A stretch of 52,633 nucleotides of DNA, taken from positions 1-52,633 of the forward strand of contig JAADII010000107.1 of assembly GCA_013151415.1 (NCBI GenBank), given 5' to 3'. The first letter of the stretch is position 1. Each line of letters starts with the position of its first letter. Origin of the DNA: Chloroflexota bacterium. Lineage in GTDB: Bacteria > Chloroflexota > Anaerolineae > J102. Positions 1 through 9,439 of the stretch are shown piece after piece. The translations under genes and the position numbers were made by a program. A model generated the notes under the pieces. It was not told the DNA's origin. It did not search any database and saw only the letters and a program-made list of their open reading frames with translations.

Positions 1-3000
1 GCGCTGATTCAACGCCTCGGCCCGTTTCAGGCTCTTCTCCCACCACTTTTGGGCCGCGTCGGGTCGGCCGCGCAGCCATTCATAGCGACCGCACAGCCGC
101 CACACCTCCGGCTCCGAGGGTCGAAAGGTCCTCGTCTCTCGCAGCGTCTCGCGCATGGCCTGTTTGGCCGCGCGAAGCCACCGGGATCGGGCGTCGGTTT
201 GATGCTCGGCCGCCCAAAGCGCGGCTTCGAACGCGGCGATTCGATATTTTCCCAAGGCGTCACCCCTGACTTCATGCTCGCTCACAACCTCTTTCGCTGC
301 GGTCAATGTTTTCCTGGCCTGAGACCATCGCCCCAACCGCACCTGGCAACGGGCCATTCCGGCCAGGTTCTCGACTTCACTCATGGCGTCGGGTATCTGT
401 CTGGCTCGCGCGGCCGCCTGTTGGTAATGCGCGGCCGCCTCTTCCCACCGGCCTTGCCAGCGTTCGGTCAGCGCGAACAGAGACGCGGCCGCGCAGCGCG
501 CTTCGAGATCGTTCATTTCCTCGCCCACTTGGGCCAGCTCCCTGGCCCAAGCCCGCACCTGGCCCAAATTCCCGCGATGAACCATCACATAGGCGCGTAA
601 CATCATGGCCAGAGTCCAGCGGTGCGCGTCGCCCACTTGCCGATACTTGGTCGCGGCCAGAGCGGCTTGTTCGAGCACCCCATTTTCATCGCCCCTGAGG
701 TAGGCGTGATAAGCTTGACCGAACGCCACGAATCCTGCATCGGCCGGTTGAGCCACCTCCGCGACCGCCGCTCGCGCGCGGCGATGGAAGTGCTCGGCCA
801 AACCAAACCGGCCCATGAAATCCGCGGCAATGCCCAGCGCGGTCGCGGCCACGGCCACTCCGCGAGCATAGCCCGCCTTTTCCGATGCGTTCAACGCCCG
901 TAGCGAGACAAGCAGATATTCTTCATAGCGAGATTGCAGGCTGTAGATCCAGCCCAGCGAAGTGTAAGCCGCCACCTCTTCGCGCAAGGCCGGCGCGGCT
1001 CGGCTCGCGACCAAAGGCTTTCGGGGGTTCAGGCGATGCGCGATCTGGCGGAGCAACGCCAGGGCCAGGGCCTGATGGAGAGGACGACCGAGCCGGGGAA
1101 AAGGGCGTTGCAACAGCTGCAAAGCTTCTCGGAGATGGCTCTCGGCCTGTTCATAATCGCCTCGACGAAAAAATGCGTCCCCAATCTTGCGCTCCAGAAT
1201 GGCCCGTTCGAATGCGTGCGCCGCGTCATTGGGATATGCGGCCAGCGCGCGTCGGTAATAATCCAGGGCTTCTTTGGTCGCGGCCAGGGCCACAGCCTGA
1301 TCGCCCGCCTGTAAGAGCCAGGGCCGGGCCAGCCGCGGTTCGCCGGCTCGCAGGTAGTGCAGCGCGATGGACGCGCTAAGACCCGGTTCGCCCGCGCGGC
1401 GCGCTTGCAATGTGCGCGCCGCGACCAGGTGCAATTGCCTGCATCGTCGCCGAGGGAGTGTATGATAAACCGCTTCCTGCACCAAATGATGATCGAACTC
1501 GTAATCATGGGCAAACGCGCCCTCGCCTTTTCGCACAAGCCGACGGCGCATGAACTCGTCCAGCGCTTCGAGCGCAGTCTCCTCCTCTTGACCCCACACC
1601 TGCATCCACACATCCAGGTCAAAGGCGCGTCCAATCACGGCGGCCGCGGCCAGCCCCTGTCTTCCCATTGGCGTGAGCGCGGAGAGTCGATTTTCAATGG
1701 CATGACGCACTGTTTCGGGTAAAGGCGGCGAGAACCCCTTTTCTCGCGCCTGGTAGAGGCCATCGATGTAACGTAAATGACCTTGCTCCACCAGAGAACG
1801 CACGGTTTCCAAGATGAAAAAGGGGTTCCCCTCGGTATGGCGGTGGATTTGTTCGATGCTTTCGGCGTCCAAGCCTTGGAGCCAATCGGCGAGCGCTTGA
1901 AGAGAGAGACGAGGGAGGGTTAGGCTTTCCGCCAGGTTTTCGCTCTCTAACCGAGTGACGATTCGTGTCAGGAGACCATCGGGGCTTGTCTCCTCGATGC
2001 GATAAGCGGTTACAAGCAGCAAGGGTTGAGATGCAATTTCGCGAGCCAAAACTGGCAACCAGACCAGGGTCGAATCATGCGCCCATTGCAGATCGTCTAT
2101 CAACAGCAGAAGGGGCGCTTGATGAGCGAGATAAATCAGTAAGCGCGTCAACGCGTTTAGAAGCAGCTTTTGTTCGGCCACAATGCCGGTCATGCGTCGC
2201 GCGTCTTGGGGCAATAGGTCTTGCACTTCGGGCGCAAGTTTGGCCAGGTTGGCCGCTTGCCACGGCGACATATGCGGTATGACGGCTTTTCCGCCAATGG
2301 CCAGAGCGCCTTTCATAACATCCACCAGCGCGCCGTAAGGCTGGCCTTGTTCATATTCGTAACATTGCACTCCGATCACGCGGCCTTCTTGGCGCCGAGC
2401 GCGTTCGGCCAGGCTCATCAAGAGCCGGGTCTTGCCGATGCCGGCCTCGCCGTCTACGAACAGCACGCCACCCCGGCCCTCCATGGCCTGTTGCCAGCGC
2501 GAGTGAAGACGCTCCATTTCTCGCCGCCTTCCCACCAGCGGCGGAGCGCCCGGTTGCTCTGGCTCCGCGATAAACGCGGCCATGGATTTGGCCGCGTTTG
2601 CATGGGAAAACGAGGGCGCGCGTTCCGCCATCTGCAATTGGCGAAATAACTGCTGGGTTTTGGCGGAGGGCGTCGCGGCCATTTCTTTGGCCAATACCTC
2701 CTGGCAACGACGATATTGGGCCAGGGCCGCGGCCTGTTCGCCCATTCGCGAATACGCGCGCATAGCAAGGCGATGGGCCGCTTCGTTGCAGGCGTCTATT
2801 TCCAAGACGCGCTGCGCAATCTTCAAGGCGGATGAGTCGTCAGCTCGGCTCTCATACTCGCGCATCAGCCTCACCAGCGCGTCGCGAAGCAACATCCGCT
2901 GTCGCTCGCGACGTCGAATCACCCAATCTTCGTAGAATCCCGGCAGAAATTCACCCTCTCCAAGGGTCGCGGCTCGTTGCAATGCGGCTGTATCGATCGC

Positions 3001-3360
3001 TTCTCTCAACGCGCTCTCGAATGTCTCCACATCCACCCTTATCTCGGCCGCGGCCCTCAGTTGCACGCTTTGATGATCGCCCTCCAAAGAAAGAAACGGC
3101 GCGAGATCGCGCCGAATGCGCCAAAGCGCGGTGGAGAGCGAGCGCCGAGCGCGTCGCGGCGGGCGTCCGGGCCAGAACATTTCCGCCAAAACATCTCGGC
3201 ATTGCGGCGTATGGCGATGCAGAAGCAAATAGGCCAGCAAAGATTGTGATTTGACCGTAGCAGGCAGGCTGAGTGAGCGTCTCTCCGCGCGCTCCCCGCG
3301 AATCACCTCCGCCCACAGCTCAAACCGCCCCAACATGGTGACGTGAAGACGCGGAAACAT
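1..3360 (-). CDS. SARP/BTAD-type AAA ATPase regulator with TPR repeats (partial, 3' end off window)
   Basis: The frame is open from the ATG at 3360 to base 1, about 1120 codons with no stop, so the C-terminus lies outside the window. The N-terminus (residues about 1-100, LGRFELW, then a winged-helix-like stretch) and the following helical region (about 100-250) look like the DNA-binding and bacterial transcriptional activation (BTAD) domains of SARP-type regulators. An NTPase module follows, with Walker A GEAGIGKT at 304-311 (Lys310) and Walker B LLLLIDD ending at Asp422-Asp423. The rest, from about 650 on, is alpha-helical with TPR-like Ala/Tyr spacing. Such proteins usually activate nearby or distant operons in response to a ligand bound by the ATPase/TPR part. 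No target can be named here. It lies 99 nt downstream of the prsW-like gene, in the same direction. Confidence 0.85.
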   Translation of the reverse strand, partial: MFPRLHVTMLGRFELWAEVIRGERAERRSLSLPATVKSQSLLAYLLLHRHTPQCRDVLAEMFWPGRPPRRARRSLSTALWRIRRDLAPFLSLEGDHQSVQLRAAAEIRVDVETFESALREAIDTAALQRAATLGEGEFLPGFYEDWVIRRRERQRMLLRDALVRLMREYESRADDSSALKIAQRVLEIDACNEAAHRLAMRAYSRMGEQAAALAQYRRCQEVLAKEMAATPSAKTQQLFRQLQMAERAPSFSHANAAKSMAAFIAEPEQPGAPPLVGRRREMERLHSRWQQAMEGRGGVLFVDGEAGIGKTRLLMSLAERARRQEGRVIGVQCYEYEQGQPYGALVDVMKGALAIGGKAVIPHMSPWQAANLAKLAPEVQDLLPQDARRMTGIVAEQKLLLNALTRLLIYLAHQAPLLLLIDDLQWAHDSTLVWLPVLAREIASQPLLLVTAYRIEETSPDGLLTRIVTRLESENLAESLTLPRLSLQALADWLQGLDAESIEQIHRHTEGNPFFILETVRSLVEQGHLRYIDGLYQAREKGFSPPLPETVRHAIENRLSALTPMGRQGLAAAAVIGRAFDLDVWMQVWGQEEETALEALDEFMRRRLVRKGEGAFAHDYEFDHHLVQEAVYHTLPRRRCRQLHLVAARTLQARRAGEPGLSASIALHYLRAGEPRLARPWLLQAGDQAVALAATKEALDYYRRALAAYPNDAAHAFERAILERKIGDAFFRRGDYEQAESHLREALQLLQRPFPRLGRPLHQALALALLRQIAHRLNPRKPLVASRAAPALREEVAAYTSLGWIYSLQSRYEEYLLVSLRALNASEKAGYARGVAVAATALGIAADFMGRFGLAEHFHRRARAAVAEVAQPADAGFVAFGQAYHAYLRGDENGVLEQAALAATKYRQVGDAHRWTLAMMLRAYVMVHRGNLGQVRAWARELAQVGEEMNDLEARCAAASLFALTERWQGRWEEAAAHYQQAAARARQIPDAMSEVENLAGMARCQVRLGRWSQARKTLTAAKEVVSEHEVRGDALGKYRIAAFEAALWAAEHQTDARSRWLRAAKQAMRETLRETRTFRPSEPEVWRLCGRYEWLRGRPDAAQKWWEKSLKRAEALNQR

Positions 3361-3459
3361 GTCTCGACCGAATACGAGGTGCAGAAGCGCGAAACGCAAA
3401 TCGAAAAAACCAAAGATTTGATTGCGCTGTTTTCAGTATACATTCGCCGCGCGCGAGTG

Positions 3460-4440
3460 TCAATGGTTTGTTCGCTTGTCGGCTAAAGCGATGATTTCGG
3501 CGCGAAGGCGTTCGATTTGCTCCGCCAGGTTGCGGTCGCGACGTTCGCCCAGCCGCCGCAGCCTGTGTTTGCGAAAGGCCAACTCCACCAGGAGCTTCAG
3601 GCGTTTGGCCTGATTTGGATCCGTTTTGGCGGGGAGGCGCTGGCCTCGCTTGCGGGCAAGTGTGCGGCGCTCCGATTCACTAAGCAACACGCCCACTTCA
3701 TCGGCCAGCTCTTTTTCTATCCAGACGCGTTCTTGTTGCGCGGCCAGGAGATGAACGATGAAAACAAAGCATGCCGCGGTCGCGGCCATCATCAGGCTGA
3801 GCAAAAGCCAAAAGCCGCTCACCGCGGTGAGGCTTGCACCCAAATTGTGAACCGCGTGAACGAAAACGGCCGCGCCGAATCCCACCCAAGGCCACATGCG
3901 CGCGGCTATTTCGCTTCGACTTTGGCGGGCCAGCCCCAACCCAATGCCAAAAAGACCGGTGTAAAGTGCGTGATTGAGCCCAAAAACGATGGTTCGTAAG
4001 AAATACACCCCCGTAAGCTGGATCAAACCGCCGGTCATATATGCATCGATAAAGTAAAATAGGTTTTCGGTCATGGCGAAGCCAAAACCAATCAGCGCGC
4101 CGTAGGTCAGCCCATCCATCACGCCATCGAATTCGTGACGAAAGAAACGATAAATGCCATACAGAGCCGCGCCTTTGGCCGCTTCCTCAATCAATGGCGC
4201 CAAGATGGCGTTTTCATAGAGGGTTTGGGCCAGCGAATCGGTTGGGCCCAAGAGGCCAGGTCCCAGGCTCAGTTCACCGATCAGGCTAACGATGATTGCA
4301 GGTGCGGCCCCCCAAAAAAATGCGATTGCGATCAGCCATCCCGGTTCTCGTTCGTGGCGGTCGGCCCAATAGAACGCCAGGGCGTAAATGGCTATGGGCG
4401 AGATGGTCGCCAAGAGAATGAAAGGGATGAAAAAGTTCAT
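3460..4440 (-). CDS. PrsW-family intramembrane metalloprotease
   Basis: This is a 326-residue polytopic membrane protein with roughly seven to eight hydrophobic segments before residue 240 and a charged, Arg/Lys/Glu-rich coiled tail (about 245-326) on one side of the membrane. The family signature is visible: Glu85-Glu86 in LIEEAAKG, Glu125 in the MTENLFYF segment, His157 in LNHALYTG and His195/His198 in VHAVHN. These are the expected zinc-binding and catalytic positions of PrsW-type glutamic/metalloproteases of the CPBP clan. PrsW in Bacillus clips an anti-sigma factor, but no anti-sigma gene is adjacent, so the substrate is unknown. The ATG at 4440 lies 6 nt beyond the stop of the dynamin-like gene, so the two are probably cotranscribed. 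The long cytosolic tail is an addition to the core fold. Confidence 0.85.
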   Translation of the reverse strand: MNFFIPFILLATISPIAIYALAFYWADRHEREPGWLIAIAFFWGAAPAIIVSLIGELSLGPGLLGPTDSLAQTLYENAILAPLIEEAAKGAALYGIYRFFRHEFDGVMDGLTYGALIGFGFAMTENLFYFIDAYMTGGLIQLTGVYFLRTIVFGLNHALYTGLFGIGLGLARQSRSEIAARMWPWVGFGAAVFVHAVHNLGASLTAVSGFWLLLSLMMAATAACFVFIVHLLAAQQERVWIEKELADEVGVLLSESERRTLARKRGQRLPAKTDPNQAKRLKLLVELAFRKHRLRRLGERRDRNLAEQIERLRAEIIALADKRTNH

Positions 4441-4446
4441 GCGACG

Positions 4447-6201
4447 CTATGCATTCCGCTCCCGTAAAGCGTGTATCTCGCTACGCGTTTGTCGGAGCTG
4501 AGTGGCAATCGTTTGCAGCTGCGCGTCGATATCCAGCAGACGCTCGCGTTCGACGCGCACAAAGCGGGTGTAAGGGCTGATGGCTTCGCGGATGTCCTGG
4601 ATGGACTGCTCCAGCTCTTGTTCGAAAGTGGCCGAGAGGGCTTTATCCAGCTGTTTCCGCAAAGCCAAAATGTTGCTTTCCAGCGTTTTCTTGGCCGCGC
4701 GTCGTCGCGCGGGCAGGATGAACAACCCGGCGATGGCCACGGCTCCGGCCGCGAGCACGCCTAAAGGATCCAGCGCTCGCGAAAGCACGGCCAACAACAC
4801 AGCGCCCAGGCCCACCGCGCTCACCTCGACCGCGCCCATCGCGGCCAACGCGGTTTGGATGGCTTCGCTCTGTTTGCGGGCTTCGGCTCGCTGGTCGTAG
4901 GTGGCCACCACCTCGCGTGCGGCTCGGCCCACCGAATCGAGCAGTTGCCGACGGTTGATTTCGAAGTCGCCGCCGATTTTTCCTATAATGCGGTCGCGAT
5001 GTTGCGCCGCGCGGCGATTGAGATAATCGGTGATCTCTTGCCATTGGCGATAATTTCGCTCCACCATCCAGTCGATGAGCTCATCCACTTCGCGTTCGAT
5101 GGCCTGAGGCGCATCCGCAATGACCTTTATCTCGAACTCGCTCTGGATTCTTGCGCGATTGAGCAGGTCGAAAAATCGTGAAAGCCGCACCATCTCTTCG
5201 AAAAATTCGTCCCCCCGTTCTCGCACCTGGTGAAGGATGTTATCGATCTTGGCCATTCGAAAGCGAAAATCATGACGCATGTCGTTTGCATAGGCGTCGA
5301 GCTGCGCCTCGACATGTTCGATGGTGTCGAAATCTTCTTCCAAAAGCTTCAAACGCGCACTCACCTGCGCCTGGTAGGCTTGATGCAAGCGTTCGACCAC
5401 GCCCAGCGGACTTTCGAGTTTTAGAACAAGCCTTTGTTGTTCGTCTAACGTGCGCAGAATGTAGTTTTCCAGCTCGGCGAAACGCGAGCGCGCCATGAGC
5501 GTTTCGGCTCTTTCTCCGTTTGCATCGAACCGGGCTTGTTGCGCCCATTTGATGGAGACGGGGAAGATGAGGGGAACGGTTCCCAACACGGCCGCGGCTT
5601 GCTCGCGCACGAAGGCGATGATTTCCTCTAGCTCGGCCTCGCTTTCCAAAATATCGATCTTGTTGAGCACCACCACCACTTTTTTGCCCCAACCACGCAC
5701 CAATTGCAGGAAAAGCCTTTCGCTTTCACTAAAAGGACGATCCACCGAGGTCACGAACAACACCATATCCGCCCGGGGAATGAACGATTCGGTGATCTCC
5801 TGATGGCGCTGGATGATGGCATTGGTTCCTGGCGTGTCGACAATGTTGATTTCCCGAAGCCAATCCACCGGATAATGCACGCGCAACACAAAGGGCTCGA
5901 TCTGTTCGGCTTTGGGCTGCTCGCCATAAACGATGGTGTAAATCTGGCTTGTGGTGGGCGTCACGCCTTCATCGAGAAAACGTTCGCCCAATAATGCGTT
6001 GACAAACGCCGATTTGCCGCTGTTGAACTCCCCCACCACCACCAACAGAAAGAATGCATCCAGTTGGGCTCGGGTGCGAGTCAAAATTTCTCGTTCTTCG
6101 GTCGGCGCGTCTAATTGCGCGGCGATGGCTTCCAGCGCGCTGAGGATGTCTCGTTCGCGTTGGAGAATGGCATGTTGTTGGGGCGTTAGGATGGTGCGCA
6201 A
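4447..6201 (-). CDS. Bacterial dynamin-like GTPase
   Basis: This 584-residue protein has an N-terminal GTPase domain: P-loop GEFNSGKS at 57-64, a TPTTS switch I region, DTPGTN as G3 and NKID as G4. A long helical region (about 260-450) looks like a dynamin stalk. A paired hydrophobic segment (about 455-500, Gly/Ala/Leu/Val rich) ends in PARRRAAKK and is typical of the membrane paddle of bacterial dynamin-like proteins. A C-terminal coiled coil follows. The family fuses, protects or remodels membranes after GTP-driven assembly. The longest frame starts with TTG at 6201, where I see no good ribosome site, so the true start could differ slightly. It lies immediately upstream of the prsW-like gene, suggesting a two-gene membrane-stress unit; that link is inference. 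Confidence 0.85.
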   Translation of the reverse strand: MRTILTPQQHAILQRERDILSALEAIAAQLDAPTEEREILTRTRAQLDAFFLLVVVGEFNSGKSAFVNALLGERFLDEGVTPTTSQIYTIVYGEQPKAEQIEPFVLRVHYPVDWLREINIVDTPGTNAIIQRHQEITESFIPRADMVLFVTSVDRPFSESERLFLQLVRGWGKKVVVVLNKIDILESEAELEEIIAFVREQAAAVLGTVPLIFPVSIKWAQQARFDANGERAETLMARSRFAELENYILRTLDEQQRLVLKLESPLGVVERLHQAYQAQVSARLKLLEEDFDTIEHVEAQLDAYANDMRHDFRFRMAKIDNILHQVRERGDEFFEEMVRLSRFFDLLNRARIQSEFEIKVIADAPQAIEREVDELIDWMVERNYRQWQEITDYLNRRAAQHRDRIIGKIGGDFEINRRQLLDSVGRAAREVVATYDQRAEARKQSEAIQTALAAMGAVEVSAVGLGAVLLAVLSRALDPLGVLAAGAVAIAGLFILPARRRAAKKTLESNILALRKQLDKALSATFEQELEQSIQDIREAISPYTRFVRVERERLLDIDAQLQTIATQLRQTRSEIHALRERNA

Positions 6202-6341
6202 GGTGAAGGTTGTGTCTGGTGTGAGTGGCGTTTATTGAAAACCGGTTGTGCGAAAGGACGCGCAAGCTGTTTTCAGGATGATGCAAAGACGCGCCGAAGG
6301 GATTTTTTATCCCATCGTCTCGTGGCGCGCTCGCGTCTCCC

Positions 6342-7760
6342 TTAAAAATCCAACAGATCGTCGAAAAAAGCGATGCCGTCCCGCTGCAAAAAGTACACCA
6401 TTTGCAACAATTCGTCGGTCGTGAGATGAGGTCGGGGTTCGCGACCGGGGTGGGCTTGCGTCCAGGCCTGAAGCTGGGGAAGATAATCCGCGTAGAAGGC
6501 GATGTCAATGGGCCAACGATCGGGATCCACGCCAATCCAGGTGAGTGGATTCGTCTGCGACGCCACCTGTCCCCAGGCCTGAATGCCGGGCATGTCTGGG
6601 GTGGGTTGAAAGTGCGGGATCAGCGAGAACAGCGCGGGGATGTCTTCGGGGAAGTAAGAGACCATGCGCGCGAGGAATTGCAGGCTGTCATCGCAGAGGA
6701 AGGGAAGCCACAATGGCAGCAAATCCGAACGCCGCGCGGCCGTGGGGTTGAAGGTGTTGAAGCTTTCGATGAGGATGCCCTGGGGCGCGCGTTCGTGCAG
6801 CCGCGCCTCCCAAAGATAGGCCGTATAGGCCAGCGCGCTAAAGTCTTCAGGATGCGCGCCATTGATGGCCTTGAAAGCAAATCCCTGGTTTTTGGCGAAC
6901 GTTTCCACCGATTCGCGAAATGACGGCCAGGCGCTCCATTCCGATTCGCGAGCCAAGACAAGGGGATAGTCGTCCTCCAAAACCCAACCGCCCCGATGCT
7001 TGCCGCCCTGACGCGCCAACCAATCATCGATCTCCGCATCCCCTTGAAAGTATGTCTGCTCATCATAACCGCCTAACCCGCCAACCTGAAAGTAATGCCG
7101 TTCGGCAATCTGATATTGCCGCCAAGAATAGGTGCAATCGGTGAACAGAATAACGCCCTCAGGGCTCATGCGTTCTTGCAAGAAACGACGGTACGCCTCC
7201 GGCATATCGAGCAGTTTCACGCGCACGTGGTTGATATGACCAACCAGCAACCGGTCGTGGATGGGGTCGAAATGGTTGACCGCCATAAGATTTGGGTTGC
7301 TGTTCAGCAATGCATCGATGATTTTGGAGCCAAAAGCGTGATACGATTCGATGTCGTCGGGATGGCTATGATGCGTGAAACTAAAGAGAAAATAAGCGGG
7401 AAGCAGAGGCGCGTCGAGAAGCGCGGCCAGATAGGCCGCACCGCCGTTGGCCGCGCCAATAACAACCACCGGATATCGCCTGTTCTCCTCGGTCTCGTAC
7501 GCGCGCAATGCTTGCTGCGCCAGGCCCTCGCTGCGTATGTGGACGGCCAATGCGGGATCCAGCCCCATCTCTTTGATCTCCCTGTTCACAAACCGCTGCA
7601 CCAGGCCATTGGGCAGCCGCCTGGCCAATCTTGCCATCCGCGCTCGTTCCGGACTCAAGCGAAAGGGTTGATGCCAGGCGTCTTTCAATGCCGCTGCGAC
7701 CGCATGCACAGCTGCGGCCGAACTGGATTCAGGGGATTCTCGAATGCGTGAATAGGGCAT
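6342..7760 (-). CDS. Uncharacterised protein, 472 aa
   Basis: I do not recognise the family. The frame is long, uses codons like its neighbours and starts at ATG 7760 without an obvious Shine-Dalgarno site. The sequence is soluble, with no signal peptide and no clear membrane span. After a helical N-terminus there is a beta-strand/glycine turn at about 96-106 (PVVVIGAANGG) that resembles the first strand and nucleotide loop of a Rossmann-like fold. Next come THHSHPDD (about 129-136), a strand ending ILFTDCTYSW and a Trp/Tyr/Phe-rich second half with many DD and HPE motifs. Alternatives are an unusual alpha/beta hydrolase or an SAM-type enzyme, but neither signature is complete. It is separated by 140 nt from the dynamin gene and by about 210 nt from ctaB, so it may be monocistronic. 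Confidence 0.7.
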   Translation of the reverse strand: MPYSRIRESPESSSAAAVHAVAAALKDAWHQPFRLSPERARMARLARRLPNGLVQRFVNREIKEMGLDPALAVHIRSEGLAQQALRAYETEENRRYPVVVIGAANGGAAYLAALLDAPLLPAYFLFSFTHHSHPDDIESYHAFGSKIIDALLNSNPNLMAVNHFDPIHDRLLVGHINHVRVKLLDMPEAYRRFLQERMSPEGVILFTDCTYSWRQYQIAERHYFQVGGLGGYDEQTYFQGDAEIDDWLARQGGKHRGGWVLEDDYPLVLARESEWSAWPSFRESVETFAKNQGFAFKAINGAHPEDFSALAYTAYLWEARLHERAPQGILIESFNTFNPTAARRSDLLPLWLPFLCDDSLQFLARMVSYFPEDIPALFSLIPHFQPTPDMPGIQAWGQVASQTNPLTWIGVDPDRWPIDIAFYADYLPQLQAWTQAHPGREPRPHLTTDELLQMVYFLQRDGIAFFDDLLDF

Positions 7761-7972
7761 GACGCTGACTGATTGCCGTCTTTTCGTGGAAGAATAACGC
7801 CCGTTTAAGGTTTATGTCTGGCGTTCATATGGATTGGGTGACGAGACCAGACGCCAATGGGGCGATGAGCGGAGGGACGGCGGGCCGGATGTTCTCTACG
7901 TTTGACTATCTTGCTTTATGTGGTGCGGCGCAAACCGCTTTTCTATGCGTAAGAGCCAAGGGATCGCTGCAT

Positions 7973-8941
7973 TCACCACAAGGGCGGCAATTGCACGTCA
8001 ATGATCATGGCAAGAAACAGGAGGGCGAGGTGGAGCAGAGAATACTTATATAGTCGTCTGGCCGCGGCTTTGGTCTTTTCGCGACGAACCTCATAGGCTT
8101 TGTGCATCCAGATGGCACCGATCACCAGGGCGACCAGCAGGTAAAGCCATCCCATAATGCCCAATGCGGTGAGCAGCAAGGTGAATACAATATACACCCA
8201 CGAGTAAATCACAATCTGCCGCCGCGTCTCTTCCTCGCCCTTGACCACAGGCAACATGGGCACATCCACTCGGGCGTAATCGCGTTTCACCACCAGGGTG
8301 AGCGCCCAAGTGTGGGGCGGCGTCCACAAGAAAACAATGCCGAAAAGCGCCCAGGCCGTCAGCGACAGTTCTCCGGTTACGGCCGCCCAACCCACCAAGG
8401 GAGGGATCGCGCCGCATACGCCGCCGATGGTGATGTTGTGATAGGTGGAGCGTTTGAGCCAGATGGTGTAAATGAAAATGTAATAAAGCGCGCCGATGAG
8501 GGAAAGCGCGGCCGCGAGGGGGTTCACCATCACATAAAAGAGGATGAACGAGACAAGAATCAAAATGATTCCAAAGATAATCCCCGCGGTGGGCGAGACA
8601 TGACCGGCGGGGACGGGACGGCGATTGGTGCGATACATGATGGCGTCGATATCGCGATCGAGCACATGGTTCACTGCATTGGCCCCACCTGCGGATAGCG
8701 CGCCTCCTAGCATGGTCCAAAAGACCAGCGCTAAAGAGGGTAGCCCTTTGGCCGCGACCATCATCGCTCCCAATGTCGTCACCAGCAAGAGCGAGATGAT
8801 CTTGGGTTTCATCAATGCCAGGTAGACGGCGAACACATTGGGGCTGGTCGCGAGCGCGCGACCGCCCGTTTCTGGCAACGCAGGTTCATCGACCGCGCCG
8901 GCGTTCGTCTCGACCTTTGAAGAAGAGCTGGCTAAGGACAT
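7973..8941 (-). CDS. ctaB: Protoheme IX farnesyltransferase (heme O synthase)
   Basis: This 322-residue UbiA-family prenyltransferase has about nine membrane segments. The first Asp-rich motif is in NHVLDRDIDAIMYRTNRRP (about 106-124), and the RPVPAG that follows is characteristic of CtaB/CyoE. A second Asp site lies in the KRDYARVDVPMLP segment (about 217-229). The enzyme transfers farnesyl from farnesyl diphosphate to heme B to make heme O, the precursor of heme A, in the cytoplasmic membrane. It fits the heme-A-type oxidase encoded at 21261-25272, but no heme A synthase (ctaA) is seen in the window. The ATG at 8941 lies 10 nt after the stop of the small membrane-protein gene, and the two probably share the promoter at 9223-9251. 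The N-terminal 30 residues are a variable Ser/Ala/Glu-rich tail. Confidence 0.95.
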   Translation of the reverse strand: MSLASSSSKVETNAGAVDEPALPETGGRALATSPNVFAVYLALMKPKIISLLLVTTLGAMMVAAKGLPSLALVFWTMLGGALSAGGANAVNHVLDRDIDAIMYRTNRRPVPAGHVSPTAGIIFGIILILVSFILFYVMVNPLAAALSLIGALYYIFIYTIWLKRSTYHNITIGGVCGAIPPLVGWAAVTGELSLTAWALFGIVFLWTPPHTWALTLVVKRDYARVDVPMLPVVKGEEETRRQIVIYSWVYIVFTLLLTALGIMGWLYLLVALVIGAIWMHKAYEVRREKTKAAARRLYKYSLLHLALLFLAMIIDVQLPPLW

Positions 8942-8951
8942 GATGAACGGC

Positions 8952-9149
8952 CTATTCCACGACCCCAGCTTTGAAAATCATGTCGCCGATCAAGGCCAAC
9001 GCCGGCGTGAGCACGATAATATTCAAAATATGATATTTCATGGGGACGCGGGAGTAAGGGGTGTCGAGCAACACGGTGAATATGAATGCATCTGCAACAA
9101 CGGCCAGAATAAACGCGAGCGTGATGACAATGTAACGTTTGGTTCCCAT
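8952..9149 (-). CDS. Small two-span membrane protein, unknown function
   Basis: This 65-residue protein has two predicted membrane helices, about residues 6-27 (IVITLAFILAVVADAFIFTV) and 39-59 (ILNIIVLTPALALIGDMI), joined by a short loop with DTPYSRVP. The ATG at 9149 follows AAGGAG with 11 nt spacing on the minus strand, and a consensus-like promoter lies just upstream (9223-9251). It is the first gene of an apparent operon with ctaB, so a role in heme or oxidase biogenesis is possible but is only a neighbourhood argument. I cannot assign it to a named family. Confidence 0.65.
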   Translation of the reverse strand: MGTKRYIVITLAFILAVVADAFIFTVLLDTPYSRVPMKYHILNIIVLTPALALIGDMIFKAGVVE

Positions 9150-9222
9150 GCTTGGGTCAACTCCTTTGCTTGGTTTGTGGGATGTGGATTGACGGAAAAC
9201 GTCGCATTGCGATTGGCTTCAC

Positions 9223-9251
9223 ATTTTAGGGGCAATGGTTTTTGCTGTCAA
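9223..9251 (-). promoter_or_regulatory. Sigma70-type promoter for the small membrane protein-ctaB operon
   Basis: On the minus strand, TTGACA (9251-9246) is followed after exactly 17 nt by TAAAAT (9228-9223), pointing at the ATG at 9149. The spacer contains ACCATTGCCC, a 10-mer that also occurs in the spacer of the suf-operon promoter at 52595-52624. Confidence 0.7.
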
Positions 9252-9331
9252 CTTGGGGCTTGCACGCCGCGCGCCCGCCCTTGGGTCTTGTCGCCCCCCC
9301 GCTCCCTCGCCCCTCTCGCCCTCGTCGCCCC

Positions 9332-9360
9332 TTGCGGCTACAATTTTCTTATGCGATAAT
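9332..9360 (+). promoter_or_regulatory. Probable promoter for the thyX pair
   Basis: TTGCGG (9332-9337), a 17-nt spacer and GATAAT (9355-9360) precede the TTG start at 9440 by about 80 nt. The match to consensus is partial, but position and spacing are good. Confidence 0.45.
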
Positions 9361-9385
9361 GCCGGCCGTTGCACAGACAAGATCA

Positions 9386-9420
9386 CCGTCCTATCGTCTT
9401 ATCGTCCATCGTCCATCATT
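9386..9420. repeat. Tandem TCGTCC-type intergenic words in the thyX leader
   Basis: Five imperfect copies of a 7-8 nt word (consensus TATCGTCY or CATCGTCC) run head to tail between the promoter and the thyX ribosome site. The same word, mostly in its complementary form GACGATGG, recurs at 6310, 10740-10840, 32925-33000, 45712-45780, 46420-46500, 47905-47975 and 52450-52470. Confidence 0.7.
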
Positions 9421-9439
9421 CACCAAAGGAGCGCCTCGT

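Noticed and set aside
1-3360. Several short frames on both strands at the left end that might be read as separate small genes.
   Set aside because: One minus-strand frame is open over the whole 3360 bases and has coherent BTAD, ATPase and TPR features; the others are shadows.
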